The notes under the pieces were generated by a model. It ran no database searches, was not told the DNA's origin, and saw only the letters and a list, made by a program, of their open reading frames with translations. DNA of 64,000 bases from Margaritifera margaritifera (taxonomy: Eukaryota; Mollusca; Bivalvia; Unionida; Margaritiferidae), in NCBI GenBank assembly GCA_029931535.1, contig JAQPZY010001581.1:62001-126000 (forward strand), read 5' to 3'. Shown in pieces: positions 1-11,134 of the stretch. The position numbers and the translations under genes were made by a program. The number at the start of each line of letters is the position of its first letter. The first letter of the stretch is position 1.

Positions 1-92
1 CAATTAATTACTGGGTCGACATGCGGGTGTGTCTGCTACGCACGAATGCCTTTACCACAGACTTTGTATCATCCTTTTTTCGCTATGTGTGC

Positions 93-180
93 ATGGTCTA
101 GATGGTATAGTGGTTGATGCTTACAGGCAAGGCGATGGGTGCCGTAACCCACGGATCTGGGTTGGAATCTCCGTAGAGTA
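93..180 (+). repeat. tRNA-like sequence, possible SINE head
   Basis: A box A-like stretch (TGGTATAGTGG, about 103-113) is followed by a box B-like stretch (GGTTGGAATC, about 160-169). These resemble the split internal RNA polymerase III promoter of tRNAs and tRNA-derived SINEs. The spacing is longer than in a standard short tRNA, and I cannot fold a convincing full cloverleaf, so a SINE head or degraded tRNA copy is more likely than a functional tRNA. No poly-A tail or target duplication was identified. Confidence 0.33.
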
Positions 181-216
181 CGAATTAAAATTCTCTAACG
201 TGTATGATAAGGCATT

Positions 217-685
217 GACTCGGGGTATAAGTCGTTTGCATGTTTATATTTGTCTATTCAGACCGTCAATTGTATCTATGGTTATATGGTCATGATGAGG
301 TTTCCGAAACGAACATTGTCAATCTATACATGTGCATTAAAAGAGAGAGATATTAGATATATGGGGCTGTGAATCTTCAATATTTTTGGTACACATCATA
401 CCTTTTATGACTTTTTAAAATTACGAACCTTGTGAATGTCTTAGAGGTTCAAGTACAACCATTCTGTTGTGTGATTGGTGATTGGGGTGCGGGTGGTAGA
501 TAGTTTTCAGATGTTTTTATGTAAAAGTAATTTTCAATCCAGGATATATGCCAATATCTTTTCATGGACATGTGCTGGCCCAACTTACACATCTTATGCA
601 ACTCTGTATTTACCTGTATCTAGACTGTAACCACCTACATAAATCATAATCTGTGTATGTTTATACATACATATTGTTCTGCATC

Positions 686-728
<43 letters not shown>

Positions 729-1168
729 ATATCAAGAGTTCTCGTTTGCTTTTTATATTTTTACATAAGGTGTTCTAGATATCCTGGTGTACTCTTTGGT
801 TCCTGGTGTGAAAACCAGAGTAACAAGAAGTCCATTACTTGTCATGAACTGAAGATGAAATTATTGATTGCAACAAGTGCTGTCCATTCCAAGTTTCTTT
901 AAACAGGAGGGTGTATACAAAAGTTGTTTTGTTTGTTGATTATTACCTAAGTGTCCAAACAAAGAAATTTTTTATTGTCACTGGGCATAATCTAATTCCT
1001 CTGAATGATATCTCAAAGAAAAACTATGTGGGATTAGGACTATTTATTGACATCCCACATGATGCACAACCTTAAAATTTGGGGATTCCAGGAATAGTAT
1101 TGTCTGAGAACCTAGGCTGCTCATGTAACTCTTATCTCTCTCTCTCTCTCTCCCTCTCTCAATACATG

Positions 1169-1217
<49 letters not shown>

Positions 1218-1554
1218 CATTTGTTGCACCTATATATTCAAGTCTTGGAAATGAAAAAAGGATAGAAAAAAGAAAACAGAAATAAAAGTTTAAAAGTGAA
1301 GGAAATTTTTTATTTTCTTCTATGTTTTATCGTTTCCTCTTTTTTTTCACGTATGGTCCATTGTTATTAATAATGTTAAAATTACCTTCTGTTTGTCTGT
1401 GTACTTGTGACAGAACATAATGATGGGAAATCAGGCTATGAATCTTCTCATAACTGATAATCAGTTCTCCTCATTCATGGTACGCACTCCTCATTCATGG
1501 TACGCATCATTTGGTACAGGCTTGAGTTGAAAGAAATCACCAGAGAAAGTGATT
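217..1554. other. No gene seen; microsatellites
   Basis: Nothing coding is supported here. The stretch holds a (CT)n tract at about 690-724 and a compound (TC)n-(TA)n-(TG)n microsatellite at about 1135-1215. Short open frames across them encode only Ser-Leu, Thr-His or Cys-Val runs and are repeat artefacts. A 20-bp direct duplication (CTCCTCATTCATGGTACGCA type) lies at about 1466-1507. Confidence 0.7.
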
Positions 1555-2024
1555 TTAATGCCACCAAATGGGAATAGTTTTACCTTTAATTGTTCGGAAA
1601 ACAGTCTCTATTTGCTGAAATAATTGCAGAGATAACATGGAATTTTCATCTATAAAAAGAGTGTCAACATTCGCAATTCTTCTTTTAATATCTCTCATAT
1701 CATCATTATTGATCTTATCTATCAAATAATTATCGGCGAAACGACCGTCCTGAATGCCGGAAAACTTATGTACAGTCATTCCATGCAACTGAATCTCTGA
1801 GAGGCAGCTATCCCTGTGTTGGCTATCAAATAAACGGTTTTTACCATTTCTTTCAATCTTTTGCGTAAATTGTTCTTTACGAAGCTTTTGCCAGTACCAG
1901 CCTGTCCTAATATCATTATATTGTGGCCTGAAATTGCAGCGTTAACGATATATTCCATCATGCAACAAGGACCAGAATCTGAAGCACTACGTTCGTAGTG
2001 AAAACACCCGCCATATGTCAACAT
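1555..2024 (-). pseudogene. PIF1-type DNA helicase fragment
   Basis: The minus strand encodes the N-terminal core of a PIF1/RecD-like SF1B helicase in two overlapping frames. The first piece (2024 to 1776) has a Walker A motif, GQAGTGKS, followed by the TGIAA stretch that lies just after motif I in PIF1 proteins. The second (1788 to 1555) begins at MTVHKFSGI and reaches a Walker B-like FIDENSM, where IDEISM is usual. The frame changes between the two at about 1780, and motifs III-VI are missing. In animals such fragments usually come from Helitron-like or other helicase-bearing repeats, or from relatives of cellular PIF1; flanking sequence does not decide. This is a broken fragment, not an active helicase. 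Confidence 0.75.
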
Positions 2025-2659
2025 ATTTCAGCCAATCAAAAATATCACGATTAAAAATAGTTGCTATCATGCGTCATTCTAGGTTGGCCAATGAGAAGAC
2101 AGTATTCCATTCAGCGCGTTTGCACTTGCAACATGTACATGTATCATTTATGGGTAAATTGTAAGCAGCAATACGAGCCCCTGTGTCGATAATCAGGCAA
2201 AAGAGTTCGCTTAACAGTGAGTTGTCCCACCATTTACTAAATCAACTGAGCCATGTGAGGCTGCGTTTAGACTGTGTCTTTAATCTGTTATGTACATGGA
2301 ATACATTAAGATATTACTACTCCAAAGTCTCCGTCACTGTTGCTTGTTGAGTAATTGATTTTGATATGGCCGTGCATTTCTAAAATTAGCATCAGTATTA
2401 AAAGACTAGGTTAACGTGACTTAGATCTCATGCCTAGTTCAGGTCAGTCAAAGTCTGTTTAACTGTCAGTGATAATTTATGTGTTGCATCGAGGAGAACT
2501 GAAACTCTGCGCACACGTTTATTTTCGTATGTCGGATCTTCTTAATTGTAATAAATCATTTTAAATTATAGTTTATAGTTTGGCGACCAAATTACCATGC
2601 TTCAAAAGTTTGGCTAACCTTTACTGATCTTTTCTGAACGTATCTTGGCGTAGAACTGT
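2025..2659. other. No gene seen
   Basis: AT-rich sequence without a plausible ORF, RNA gene or recognised repeat. Confidence 0.6.
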
Positions 2660-2915
2660 CTATCCGTAATGTGAGATCGCATGACGTCTTACATGGCGTG
2701 AGAGATAACTTGACGTCTTCATGTTATGAGAGATAACTTTACGTCTTACGTGCCATGAGAAATAAATTGACGTCTTACATGTCATGAGAGATAACTTGAC
2801 GTCTTACATGTCATGAGAGATTCATTGAGGTCTTACATGTTATGAGAGATAACTTGACGTCTTACATGTCATGTGAGTTACATGACGTCTTACATGTAAC
2901 GAGGGATAACTTGAT
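2660..2915 (+). repeat. 29-bp tandem repeat carrying TGACGTC
   Basis: About eight head-to-tail copies of a unit close to AGAGATAACTTGACGTCTT plus ACATGTCATG. Copies differ by a few substitutions; the TGACGTC core is kept in most. The array is not flanked by a recognisable gene. It is a minisatellite; any regulatory meaning of the repeated CRE-like half site is unproven. Confidence 0.8.
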
Positions 2916-4880
2916 AACATTTTATTTCAGAAAATATTCACAGGCTTGTCGCGAACCATTTGCCATTCCCGTGCTGAAAACATAGTCACAACAAGACCAA
3001 ACATTGTTTCTTCTCTCTTAACGTACCATATGTAACCATTTACAATAAGATGTACTTTGACGTAGTTTGTCTCAGATGTAAATTGTAAATCACTATTATA
3101 ATGTGTTGTGCATTATAGTCCGTTTGGCTGATTTGTGTTTTGGGTGAGAAATATATTTTAATGATGTGTTTTATGACAATTTATTAACTTCAAAATAAAT
3201 CATCATTCACTGTTTTCTTGCATTCCCTTCAATGATAAACTAAATAAAAAGTCAAGTTAATGTAAAATTCAGTATTGTAATAAATACAATCTTTATGTAA
3301 GATCTGTAACTTTGCATTATTGGGGATATTATGTCTTTGAAATACAAACGGTACTTTGGTAAATGAAAAGACAGCAAAAACCACACTTGTCAGAGCCATT
3401 TGAGTAAACACAGGAATTAGAAACCTTTCTCCTCAAAACGTTTCCGGAACAAATCTCAAACACATGCTTAAATGTTTAAATGTTTAACTTTCTAGAAAAA
3501 GTCTGATAACAAAAAATTTGACACAGTTAATATGAGAATACATCTGTAGCCTGCATACTAGAAAGGAGTTCATTACATTACATCAACTTTTATGATTCAA
3601 TGAGTTTGTGCTACCTTTCGCACCTGAATCAATTTTTCTAAACTCATAAACTCTACCTGTAACCCCATCCCGACAATTTACGTCAAATTTTGCAATAAAA
3701 CAATACATTAACTATGTTGCTTGGTGATAAAAAAGAAAATAAGCCAAGAGCGCATAATTACTGGATGTACAATCCGTTTTAACAGAGGCTCACTGTACGA
3801 TACTTTTAAAGTTTCGTGATGATTTACACTATATGTTTGGGTCACATCATCACATGCCTCGCACATATTGCGTTTGGATTGAGAAACTGGGTACCTGCAC
3901 TTTTACAAGTGACACATCATCATAATATCTGTCATCGATTATGATTTAATTAATCTTTCTACTTTCATTTTGCTCATTAAGTCGAACATCAAAAAGAGCT
4001 TGTGTAATTCGGCATCTATTGTCCGTCATCCATCTTGCATTTGTTTTATTTTGACCTGCCATTTTTAAAACCTGGCACATGAGCCTATACTGACAAGACC
4101 TCAAACGAGTTAAATAATTAGCAATGTTTACACACAATAATACGGTGATGGTTCTTCTAAACGTTCGAGATTTTATTTCTAACAAAACACAGGATTTAGT
4201 AACCATACACGCAAGGGCCGCATCATGTCAATTTTATGATGTATCAGTGTTCCATCTGATACATGTGTATATCATAAATGCAAATTTATCCCAATTGTTG
4301 AAATGTGGGTACATTTAAGTCTGAAATTACATTTCTGTGATTCATTAAGGACCACATTGGTCGAAATTCATCGCTCAGAAGAGATAAAGATGCGTTTAAA
4401 TGTTGGTATTTATTTATTTATTTATTTTGTAGGCTTTGGGCATGGACAAGTTCAACATATTATCAGATTGCTGTAAGCTTATTCCTTCTAATAGTTCCAA
4501 AAGCTGGAGGTTTGTATACATGTATCTTTATGTTATCTTATACATGTGGTATTATTTCTTCTCAATAGTCTGAACAATCAGGAGACTGGTCCTGAAGTAA
4601 ATTATATCACCTTTCCACCGATGAATGTCTTTATTAGGAGAGATAAATGGTTCACAGTAGGAGTACTACAGTAATTTTTCAAAAAAAGTTATTCTTCAAA
4701 AACGTATGTATCATTTAATTTTGAAGAAAAAGGAATCTTAGATGATTCTAAGACATGGTTTTATTATTGTTATTATTATTATTTTTTATTTTTTTAGCAG
4801 AGGTAGTAGTGCTTTTTGTACGAAAGAGTCAAATACAAGAAAGTAGAAAAGGCATGAAAACACTGTAGATCCTTTTTCTA
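2916..4880. other. No gene seen
   Basis: About 2 kb of AT-rich DNA. The only longer open frame (3946-4206, minus) has no recognisable motif and ordinary chance composition. ATTT and TTATTA runs occur near 4410 and 4770. Confidence 0.55.
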
Positions 4881-5245
4881 GTTAACCTTGCCAAATGCAT
4901 GTATTAGTGTCTAACTGTTACAACGACTGTGCATCAGTATTGTTAACCTTGCCAAATGCATGTATTAGTGTCTAACTGTTACAACGACTGTGCATCAGTA
5001 TTGTTAACCTTGCCAAATGCATGTATTAGTGTCTAACTGTTACAACGACTGTGCATCAGTATTGTTAACCTTGCCAAATGCATGTATTAGTATCTAACTG
5101 TTACAACGACTGTGGATCAGTATTGCTAACCTTGCCAAATGCATGTATTGGTGTCTAACTGTTACAACGACTGTATTAGTGTCTAACTTTTACAACGACT
5201 GTATTAGTGTCTAACTGTTACAACGACTGTGCATCAGTATTACCA
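4881..5245 (+). repeat. 61-bp tandem repeat, about 6 copies
   Basis: The unit starts GTTAACCTTGCCAAATGCAT and ends with GCATCAGTATT. Copies start at about 4881, 4942, 5003, 5064 and 5125. The first four are almost identical. The last part collapses into shorter partial units that repeat only the GTCTAACTGTTACAACGACT portion. It is a local minisatellite with no coding potential. Confidence 0.93.
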
Positions 5246-5892
5246 AGTTAATATGTCAGTCCAAGATGTTAAAATTCATATGAAATTTCGTCTTCCAAAG
5301 AGGCAAGAATAATTTATGTAAACTATCTTTTATAGTGGAGTTTCTGACAAATTGGTTAGTGCTCACCTTTTTAAACCTGTTACACTGGTCTACAGCCAAA
5401 ATGCTTCCGCAATAATTATTGTCAAACTTTACTAATTCTGGGTCACTGAGAACGAAAATGATGCTTAAAATTGTTGATTGGATCTAGTTTTAAAGATATT
5501 ATACTGGGTCAGTATATACGACCCTTGACTTGGGAATGGCGGAGGATAAGTGAGTTATAAAGGAAAGGGATCTCAATTTAAACCTGAAATGACTAAAATA
5601 CATCTTTGACCGGATCTATGAATAAATCTATAACTGGGTTTGGACAGTACTTGCTTTTTAGGCAAAACAATGAATGATGCAATCTGAAGCTGGTATTGCG
5701 TCATACATGATATGACTTGCATCATGTTATTCCTAGATGTCATGGATGATGCAATCACAACTAAGCTTACATCACTCTGCTGAAGAAATTGCCCTGTATC
5801 AGCTCTACAAATCATACAGTATCGTGCTCTCTTATTTGTCAGTGTTTGATTTTGCAAAGGGACACATTTCTGTTTAGCCAAAGTGAGCAGAG
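5246..5892. other. No gene identified
   Basis: A 129-residue minus-strand open frame (5573-5962) overlaps the start of the cysteine-rich plus-strand ORF and shows no family features. I take it as antisense shadow or repeat-family sequence associated with the ORF that follows. Confidence 0.5.
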
Positions 5893-6402
5893 ATGCCTCG
5901 TATTTGTGTGAACAATGCAGATAACTTCTGCTATGTTTGTGGTGAAGTGAATTTTGCATCACAAAAGCGCAGTATAACCACTATGGTTAAGAAAGCCTAT
6001 CACCTTTATTTTCGCTGCAATATTGGAGCTCAGGACAAGATGTGCGCCCCACACATATGCTGCAACACTTGTGCAACAAATCTTCGCCAGTGGTTGAACA
6101 GGAAAAGGAAATCTATGCCTTTTGCAGTGCCAATGATTTGGAGAGAGCCAACAGATCATATCTGCAATTGTTACTTCTGCATGGTGCCTCCAGTTGGGAA
6201 AGGTGTGTCAAAGAAGAAAAAGTGGACTGTGCATTATCCAAACATTCCGTCAGCTATACGCCCAATACCCCACGGAGAAGGACTGCCGATTCATGATGCA
6301 CCAGAATCATTCTCAATTGAGTCAGACGAGGAAGAGGAAGAGGATGAAACTTCTAGTCCTGAACCATCAACGTTTTTTTTACAATTTTGTATTTCTCCTT
6401 AG
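5893..6402 (+). pseudogene. Cys-rich repetitive-family protein, 3' end lost
   Basis: 169-residue ORF beginning MPRICVNNADNFCYVCGE. Its pairs of cysteines (NFCYVCGE, HICCNTC, CNCYFC) suggest zinc-binding modules, and PFAVPMIWREP is a striking hydrophobic/Trp block. After about residue 160 the frame runs through an acidic stretch (EEEEEDE) and then into poly-T and unrelated sequence. This matches an uncharacterised invertebrate protein family that I recognise as recurring in many copies in arthropod, cnidarian and mollusc genomes, probably carried by a mobile element. Its function is unknown to me. The coding part stops near 6370, where the polymerase element begins, so insertion or deletion has removed its 3' end. 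No continuation was found beyond 11.3 kb. Confidence 0.6.
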
Positions 6403-6827
6403 TCGTTAGCACTATAAAATATGTACATATAATGTTGTTGAAATTCATCATCAAGAAATAAATTATATATACTGTTATCCATCAGATAACCAATACTGTG
6501 AGTGATTCTATGACCTTTTTGTACATCCTTCTCACGCCGTAAAGTCCAAACAAAGTCTTGAACAAACATTTCATCATAATTATTCTCATCCCTATTCCTT
6601 ACTCGTATTTTAAATCCCACTGGAGTAAATTTTCCAATAGTTTTATTTGTATCAAGGTTCTTAACCACACCAAGTATCGTTGCACCATACATATCATACC
6701 AAGGATGAACATACAATCGTTCATGATCTTTAACATGATGTAGAATTGGTAATCCGTCTTCATCATCAACCTTTTTTAATTCTACTTTAGTAACATCTTC
6801 TTCAAATATCTTCTTCTGAACCTCCAT
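6399..6827 (-). CDS. Divergent HNH homing-endonuclease-like protein
   Basis: 142-residue ORF on the minus strand, divergent from the polymerase pseudogene. Its middle reads HPWYDMYGATILGVVKNL, which fits the N-terminal module of NUMOD4/HNH-type homing endonuclease-like proteins common in large DNA viruses and virus-derived elements. The end, GHRITHSIGYLMDNSIYNL, matches the shape of their HNH core. Only some of the catalytic histidine/asparagine pattern is kept (the usual D before the central H is replaced by T), so the nuclease is probably inactive or very divergent. Start: the first ATG after an AT-rich leader (TATTATATAATGG). It is intact over its whole length, unlike its neighbour. The family assignment is by motif shape only. 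Confidence 0.5.
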   Translation of the reverse strand: MEVQKKIFEEDVTKVELKKVDDEDGLPILHHVKDHERLYVHPWYDMYGATILGVVKNLDTNKTIGKFTPVGFKIRVRNRDENNYDEMFVQDFVWTLRREKDVQKGHRITHSIGYLMDNSIYNLFLDDEFQQHYMYIFYSAND

Positions 6828-6902
6828 TATATAATAGATCTTTTCTTTAATTGATTGTTTTTAACAACGTATTAGAGAAACAATATTGTAGTACTATATA
6901 GA

Positions 6903-7133
6903 ATGAAATCATTAAGGACAATATCAAGAAGAGCATTATTAGTTGCAAAACGAACTGAGAAAGCTTATGCTGGGTTTGATAAGGGTTGGAAAGTTGAAAA
7001 CCAAATTGCATTAAAAGATTTATCTTCTGGTGACCTATTTCATATTCTATCACTTATTATTCAGTCTGAAATGATACAATATCTTGCAATAAAACTAATA
7101 GTTTTTTTTTCAAGTAGTACTAAAAAAGATTAA
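6903..7133 (+). CDS. Hypothetical ORF upstream of DNA polymerase
   Basis: 76-residue ORF starting MKSLRTISRRALLVAKRTEK, with a basic N-terminus and a hydrophobic end in a T-rich stretch. It lies directly before the polymerase remnant, in the same orientation. The following 100 bases, in a shifted frame, look like more of the polymerase N-terminal region. It may be the broken N-terminus of the polymerase gene or a separate small gene; I cannot decide. No domain is recognised. Confidence 0.35.
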   Translation: MKSLRTISRRALLVAKRTEKAYAGFDKGWKVENQIALKDLSSGDLFHILSLIIQSEMIQYLAIKLIVFFSSSTKKD

Positions 7134-7227
7134 TGTTCATGGTGAAAATGATATTGATGAAGAACTAGCTGAACCATTTATTCATCAGGTATAAAAAGAA
7201 TATTAAAAGGTACAAATTTAAAAGTAG

Positions 7228-10200
7228 TTGTGGATACAATTTACAAAAATATTCAAAATAAAATTGAGAATTATACAGCCTCCGGATCAGGTTGGCAAAT
7301 TTCTTGCAATAAAATCGGTTATGTTTTATACTATGAAATATACTCCATTAAGAGGTTCATCCTATGTTTTACTTCCTGATAGAATAAAAAATACAAAATG
7401 TGTGATTAATGTTAAAAATAATGATAATGAATGTTTCAGATGGGCTATATTATCAGCAATCTTTCCAGTTAATTCACATGCAGAACGTATTAGCAACTAT
7501 CGTGCGTTTTCTAACAAACTAACATTTAATGGTATCAAGTTTCCTGTAGAAGAACGTCAGATACATAAGTTTGAACAACAAAATAATATTAGCATTAATG
7601 TGTTTGGTCTTGATGAAAGAGATAATATTTATCCTAGATTTATTAGTGAAAAAGCTTCTCAAAAAACATTTAATCTTCTATTGTATAACAGTCATTATTG
7701 TTGATAAAAATCTTTAATGGACATGTTGGTGGACAATATAATAAATCGCAATATAAAAAATATATCTGCTATAAATTCTTACACGGTTATAAAACACAAG
7801 AAATACTTGATAGACATGTAAAGTACTGTACAAATGTTCAAGCTGTTACATTACCAACAAAGGAGGAATCAGAATAAAAATTCAAAAACTATAATCACAA
7901 GATGCAAGTGGCTTTTGTTATATATGCTGATTCAGAATCAATATTAAAACCTGTTGTACTCGATGTACAATGTGATCCTAATAAATCTTCTACAACAAAA
8001 ACGCAAGAACATGTACCATGTGGTATTTCTTATAAAGTTGTTTGTTTAATTGATGATGAATATAGTAAACTAATAAAATTGTATAGAGGACCTGATTCTG
8101 CAAAATGGTTATTATTGAACTTAATAGATGAAGTTAACGAAATCAAAATAATTTATAAAAAAATGTATCTATGCTACCATTAAGTGAAGAAGAACAAAAT
8201 AAATTTAATTCTGCAACCAGATGTCATATTTGTGATAACGAACTTGGTGGAGACAAAGTAAAAGATCATTGTCATATTACAGGAAAGTATAGAGGGGCAT
8301 CACATGATAATTGTAATTTACATTTAAGTTACCAAGTTTTGTACCAGTTATATTTCATATTCTACGCGGTTATGATTCACATATCATTCTTGAAGCACTT
8401 TGTAATCCAGAAGTAATAATAGCCGCAAAATTAAGTTCTAATAACAAGATAAAGTGTATACCAAATAATTTTGAAAAGTATTTATCTTTTACTCTCGGTA
8501 AATTAAGATTCATTGATAGTCTACAGTTCATGTCAGCTTCGTTAGAAGAATTGGTAAAAGGTTGTAATGTATTTAATAATCTTGAATCCGAATTTGGAGA
8601 TCAATCTAATCTAGTAAAACAGAAAGGAGTTTATCCTTACGAGTACATGACAAATTGGTCTAAGCTTCATGAAACTCAATTACCTGATAACAGAAAAGTT
8701 TTACTCATCATTATCACTATCTGGTATTACTGATGAAGAATATGAATATGCAAAATTAATTTGGGATAAATTTGGTTGTAAAAATCTTGGTGAGTATCAT
8801 GATCTTTATTTGAAAACTGATGTTTTGTTGTTAGCTGATGTATTTGAGCAGTTTAGGGAAACCTGTTTAAAATACAACGGACTGGATCCTCTTTGGTACT
8901 ATTATGCATCGGGTTTATCGTGGGATGCTATGTTGAAATGAACTGGAGTAAAATTGGAACTACTAACTGATCCTGATATGTTTTACTTTAATGAAAAAGG
9001 AATAAGAGGCGGTATCAGCATGATAACAAAGAAACACGCAATTGCTAATAATAAATACATGAAAAACTATGATCCTTCCAAACCATCTTGTTATATTGGT
9101 TACTTTGATCCTAATTAATTTATATGGTTTTGCTATGTCAGAACCTTTACCATACGGTGGATTCAAGTTGGTGGATCCTGATAAGTTTGTAAAGGAAATT
9201 GATAAACTTTTACCAGATGGTGTTGGATATCTTGTTAAATGTGATATTGATTATCCTGGTCAGTTACATACACCACATAATGATTATCCATTTTGTCCAG
9301 AATCAATGTTGGTTGATGATGAAATGTTATCACAAGAACAACGTGAACTAAAAGTCTTGTACGGTATTGGTAACAGTAAAGAAGAAAAGTTGGTACCTAA
9401 CTTGATGGACAAAAAGAACTACGTTATTCATTCTACAACACTTGAAAAAGCACTTGATAATGGTTTGATATTGAACAAAGTACATAAGGTATTAAAATAT
9501 AAACAAAAACCTTGGTTAGAAGAATACATAAAATTTAACACACAAAAACGTGCAGAATCACAAACAGAATTTTAAAAGAATTTCTTCAAGTTAATGAATA
9601 ATAGTATCTTTGGTAAAACTATGGAGAACATCAGAAAAAGAGTTAATATTGAGATTATTAATAATCTGGAAAGAAGAAATGAAGTTGTTTCAGAAGACAC
9701 ATTTGTTAGTATGAGAATATTTAATGAGAACTTAATTGCAGTACAAAAAAAGAAAAACTAATTTGAAACTAAATAAACCAGTTTACGTAGGACAAGCAAT
9801 TCTCGATCTTTCAAAGATAGTAATGTATGATTTTTATTATGGTTACATCAAGAAACGTTATCCGACTGCAGAATTATTGATTACTGATACTGATAGTTTG
9901 TGTTGTTTAATTTATACTGAGGATTTGTATTCTGATATGCATCAGGATAGTCATATGTTTGATCTATCAGATTATCCAAAAGATTCTGGTTTCCATTCTG
10001 ATGATAATAAGAAAGTAATAGGCAAGTTTAAAGATGAAACAAACTTTATACCAATAGTTGAGTTTGTTGGTTTAAGACCAAAAATGTACTCGTTTTTACT
10101 GGAGAATGATGTTGTAAAGAAAAGAGCTAAAGGAATAAAGAAAAATGTGGTTGATAAAGTTGTTACATTTGATGATTACAAATCTGCATTAGAAGCATCC

Positions 10201-10398
10201 AGGAAACGTTATGAGATGATAGTACTAAAATCACATAAACATGAAATTGAAACAGATATTGTTAATAAATCAGATTTATGTAATTATGATGACAAAAGAT
10301 ATTGTTCAGATGGTGTTAATACATTTGCAATAGGATACGATCCTACAAAAACTGTTGTTAGTTTTGATGAATTAATAAAGGAATTAAGTTTAATATAA
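7228..10398 (+). pseudogene. polB: Family B (protein-primed type) DNA polymerase
   Basis: Remnant of a viral/Polinton-superfamily DNA polymerase of about 1000 residues, spread over several frames. In order: an N-terminal region with PLRGSSYVLLP and INVKNNDNECFRWA (7330-7450); a Cys/His segment (7705-7880); exonuclease motif I YADSESIL (about 7925); an Endonuclease VII/HNH-like insert with CHICDNELGG and DHCHITGKYRGASHDNC (8222-8320); exonuclease III-like LYLKTDVLLLADVF (8805); motif A DPN/LYGFAM split by a stop at about 9117; motif B NNSIFGKTMEN (9597); motif C ITDTDSL (9880). I count about eight breaks, at about 7704, 7878, 8160, 8330, 8700, 8940 (TGA), 9117 (TAA) and 9575-9765. The last 220 codons are open to the natural stop. 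Known role of the family: replication of the element from protein-capped ends. This copy cannot be functional. Confidence 0.9.
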
Positions 10399-10423
10399 AT
10401 TTTGTGTGAAATTAATAAATAAA
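10390..10423 (+). promoter_or_regulatory. Repeated upstream motif, copy 1
   Basis: TTTTGTGTGAAATTAATAAA followed by TAAA lies immediately before the ATG of the first small ORF. The same arrangement recurs at 10649-10670. Shorter versions of the TAAATTTTGTGTGA core recur at about 10895, 10949 and 10995. Its placement just before start codons suggests a promoter or initiator element of the virus-like unit; this is inference from position and repetition. Confidence 0.5.
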
Positions 10424-10648
10424 ATGGAAATGATAACTAAATTCAACAAACTAGTTTATGATGTAGATCATATTGTAAGATTAATTTATAATATTAAAAA
10501 TGCGTTGTATGAAGAAGTTAATAGGATTGATGAACTTCTTTAAAAAATGGAGGAAGTTAAGTTATCAGATAATGTTACAAATGATAGTAAAACAGTAACC
10601 ACAAAGATAACTACGACAATAACTAATGATGATGGTTCTCTGGTGTGA
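10424..10648 (+). pseudogene. Small helical ORF, tandem copy 1 (nonsense)
   Basis: The first 39 codons (10424-10543) encode MEMITKFNKLVYDVDHIVRL and on to a charged, probably coiled-coil helix ending EEVNRIDELL, then TAA. The same frame reopens at once at ATG 10547 and gives 33 Thr/Lys-rich residues ending at TGA 10648. Copy 2 has the two halves joined by a sense codon at this place, so the TAA here is probably a nonsense change in one original gene of about 75 codons. No domain is recognised. It lies directly downstream of the polymerase stop, same strand. Confidence 0.55.
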
Positions 10649-10670
10649 TTTTGTGTGATATTAATAAATA
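10649..10670 (+). promoter_or_regulatory. Repeated upstream motif, copy 2
   Basis: TTTTGTGTGATATTAATAAA plus TA directly precedes the ATG at 10671. It differs from copy 1 by one base in the first 20. Confidence 0.5.
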
Positions 10671-10882
10671 ATGGACAAGTTAACCAGAATGTGTAATGAA
10701 ATTAAAATAGTCATCAAACAAATAAAGGATACTAAAAAAAGATCGATGAAGAAGTTAATAAGATTGATGATCTTGTTAAGAGGTTCGAAAACTCTAACAC
10801 TAATTCTCAAAGTGTTGTTAAAACGGTAACTAAAACTCTAAAAATTGTGACATCATCAGATTGTAATGATAGTATTAAATAA
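10671..10882 (+). pseudogene. Small helical ORF, tandem copy 2 (frameshift)
   Basis: Begins MDKLTRMCNEIKIVIKQIKD and then hits an A-run at about 10731-10740. There the frame that matches copy 1 (EEVNKIDDLV, then a Thr-rich tail) is lost by a one-base length change. The matching frame stays open to TAA at 10882. Its similarity to copy 1 in both halves shows a gene duplication within the element. Each copy is broken by a different lesion. Function unknown. Confidence 0.55.
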
Positions 10883-11058
10883 TCACTCACTAATGTAAAT
10901 TTTGTGTGAATCTATTATAGAGGGAGCGGGCAGTGGAGTACTCTCCAAATGTAAATTTTGTGTAACATTATTGGATAGGGGGAGGTCACTAATGTAAATT
11001 TTATCTAAAATAATTAAAGAGGGGAGAGGTAAATTGAAGATAGTTATGATCACAGATA

Positions 11059-11130
<72 letters not shown>

Positions 11131-11134
11131 CCTT
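10883..11134. other. End of polymerase element and (AT)n
   Basis: Three further short copies of the TAAATTTTGTGTGA core lie in G-rich spacers (AGAGGGAGCGGG, ATAGGGGGAGG, AGAGGGGAGAGG). A pure (AT)n tract follows at about 11060-11126. No terminal inverted repeat matching the left side near 6380 could be found, so the borders of the polymerase element are uncertain. Confidence 0.55.

Noticed and set aside
93..180. Functional tRNA gene
   Set aside because: Box A and box B-like stretches exist, but spacing and stems do not give a good cloverleaf; kept only as a possible SINE.
657..902. ORFs crossing (CT)n, (CA)n, (TG)n tracts
   Set aside because: They encode Ser-Leu, Thr-His or Cys-Val runs only; microsatellites, not genes. 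The same applies at 1044-1285, 18390-18942, 42472-42711, 43349-43558, 46685-46876 and 48725-48989.
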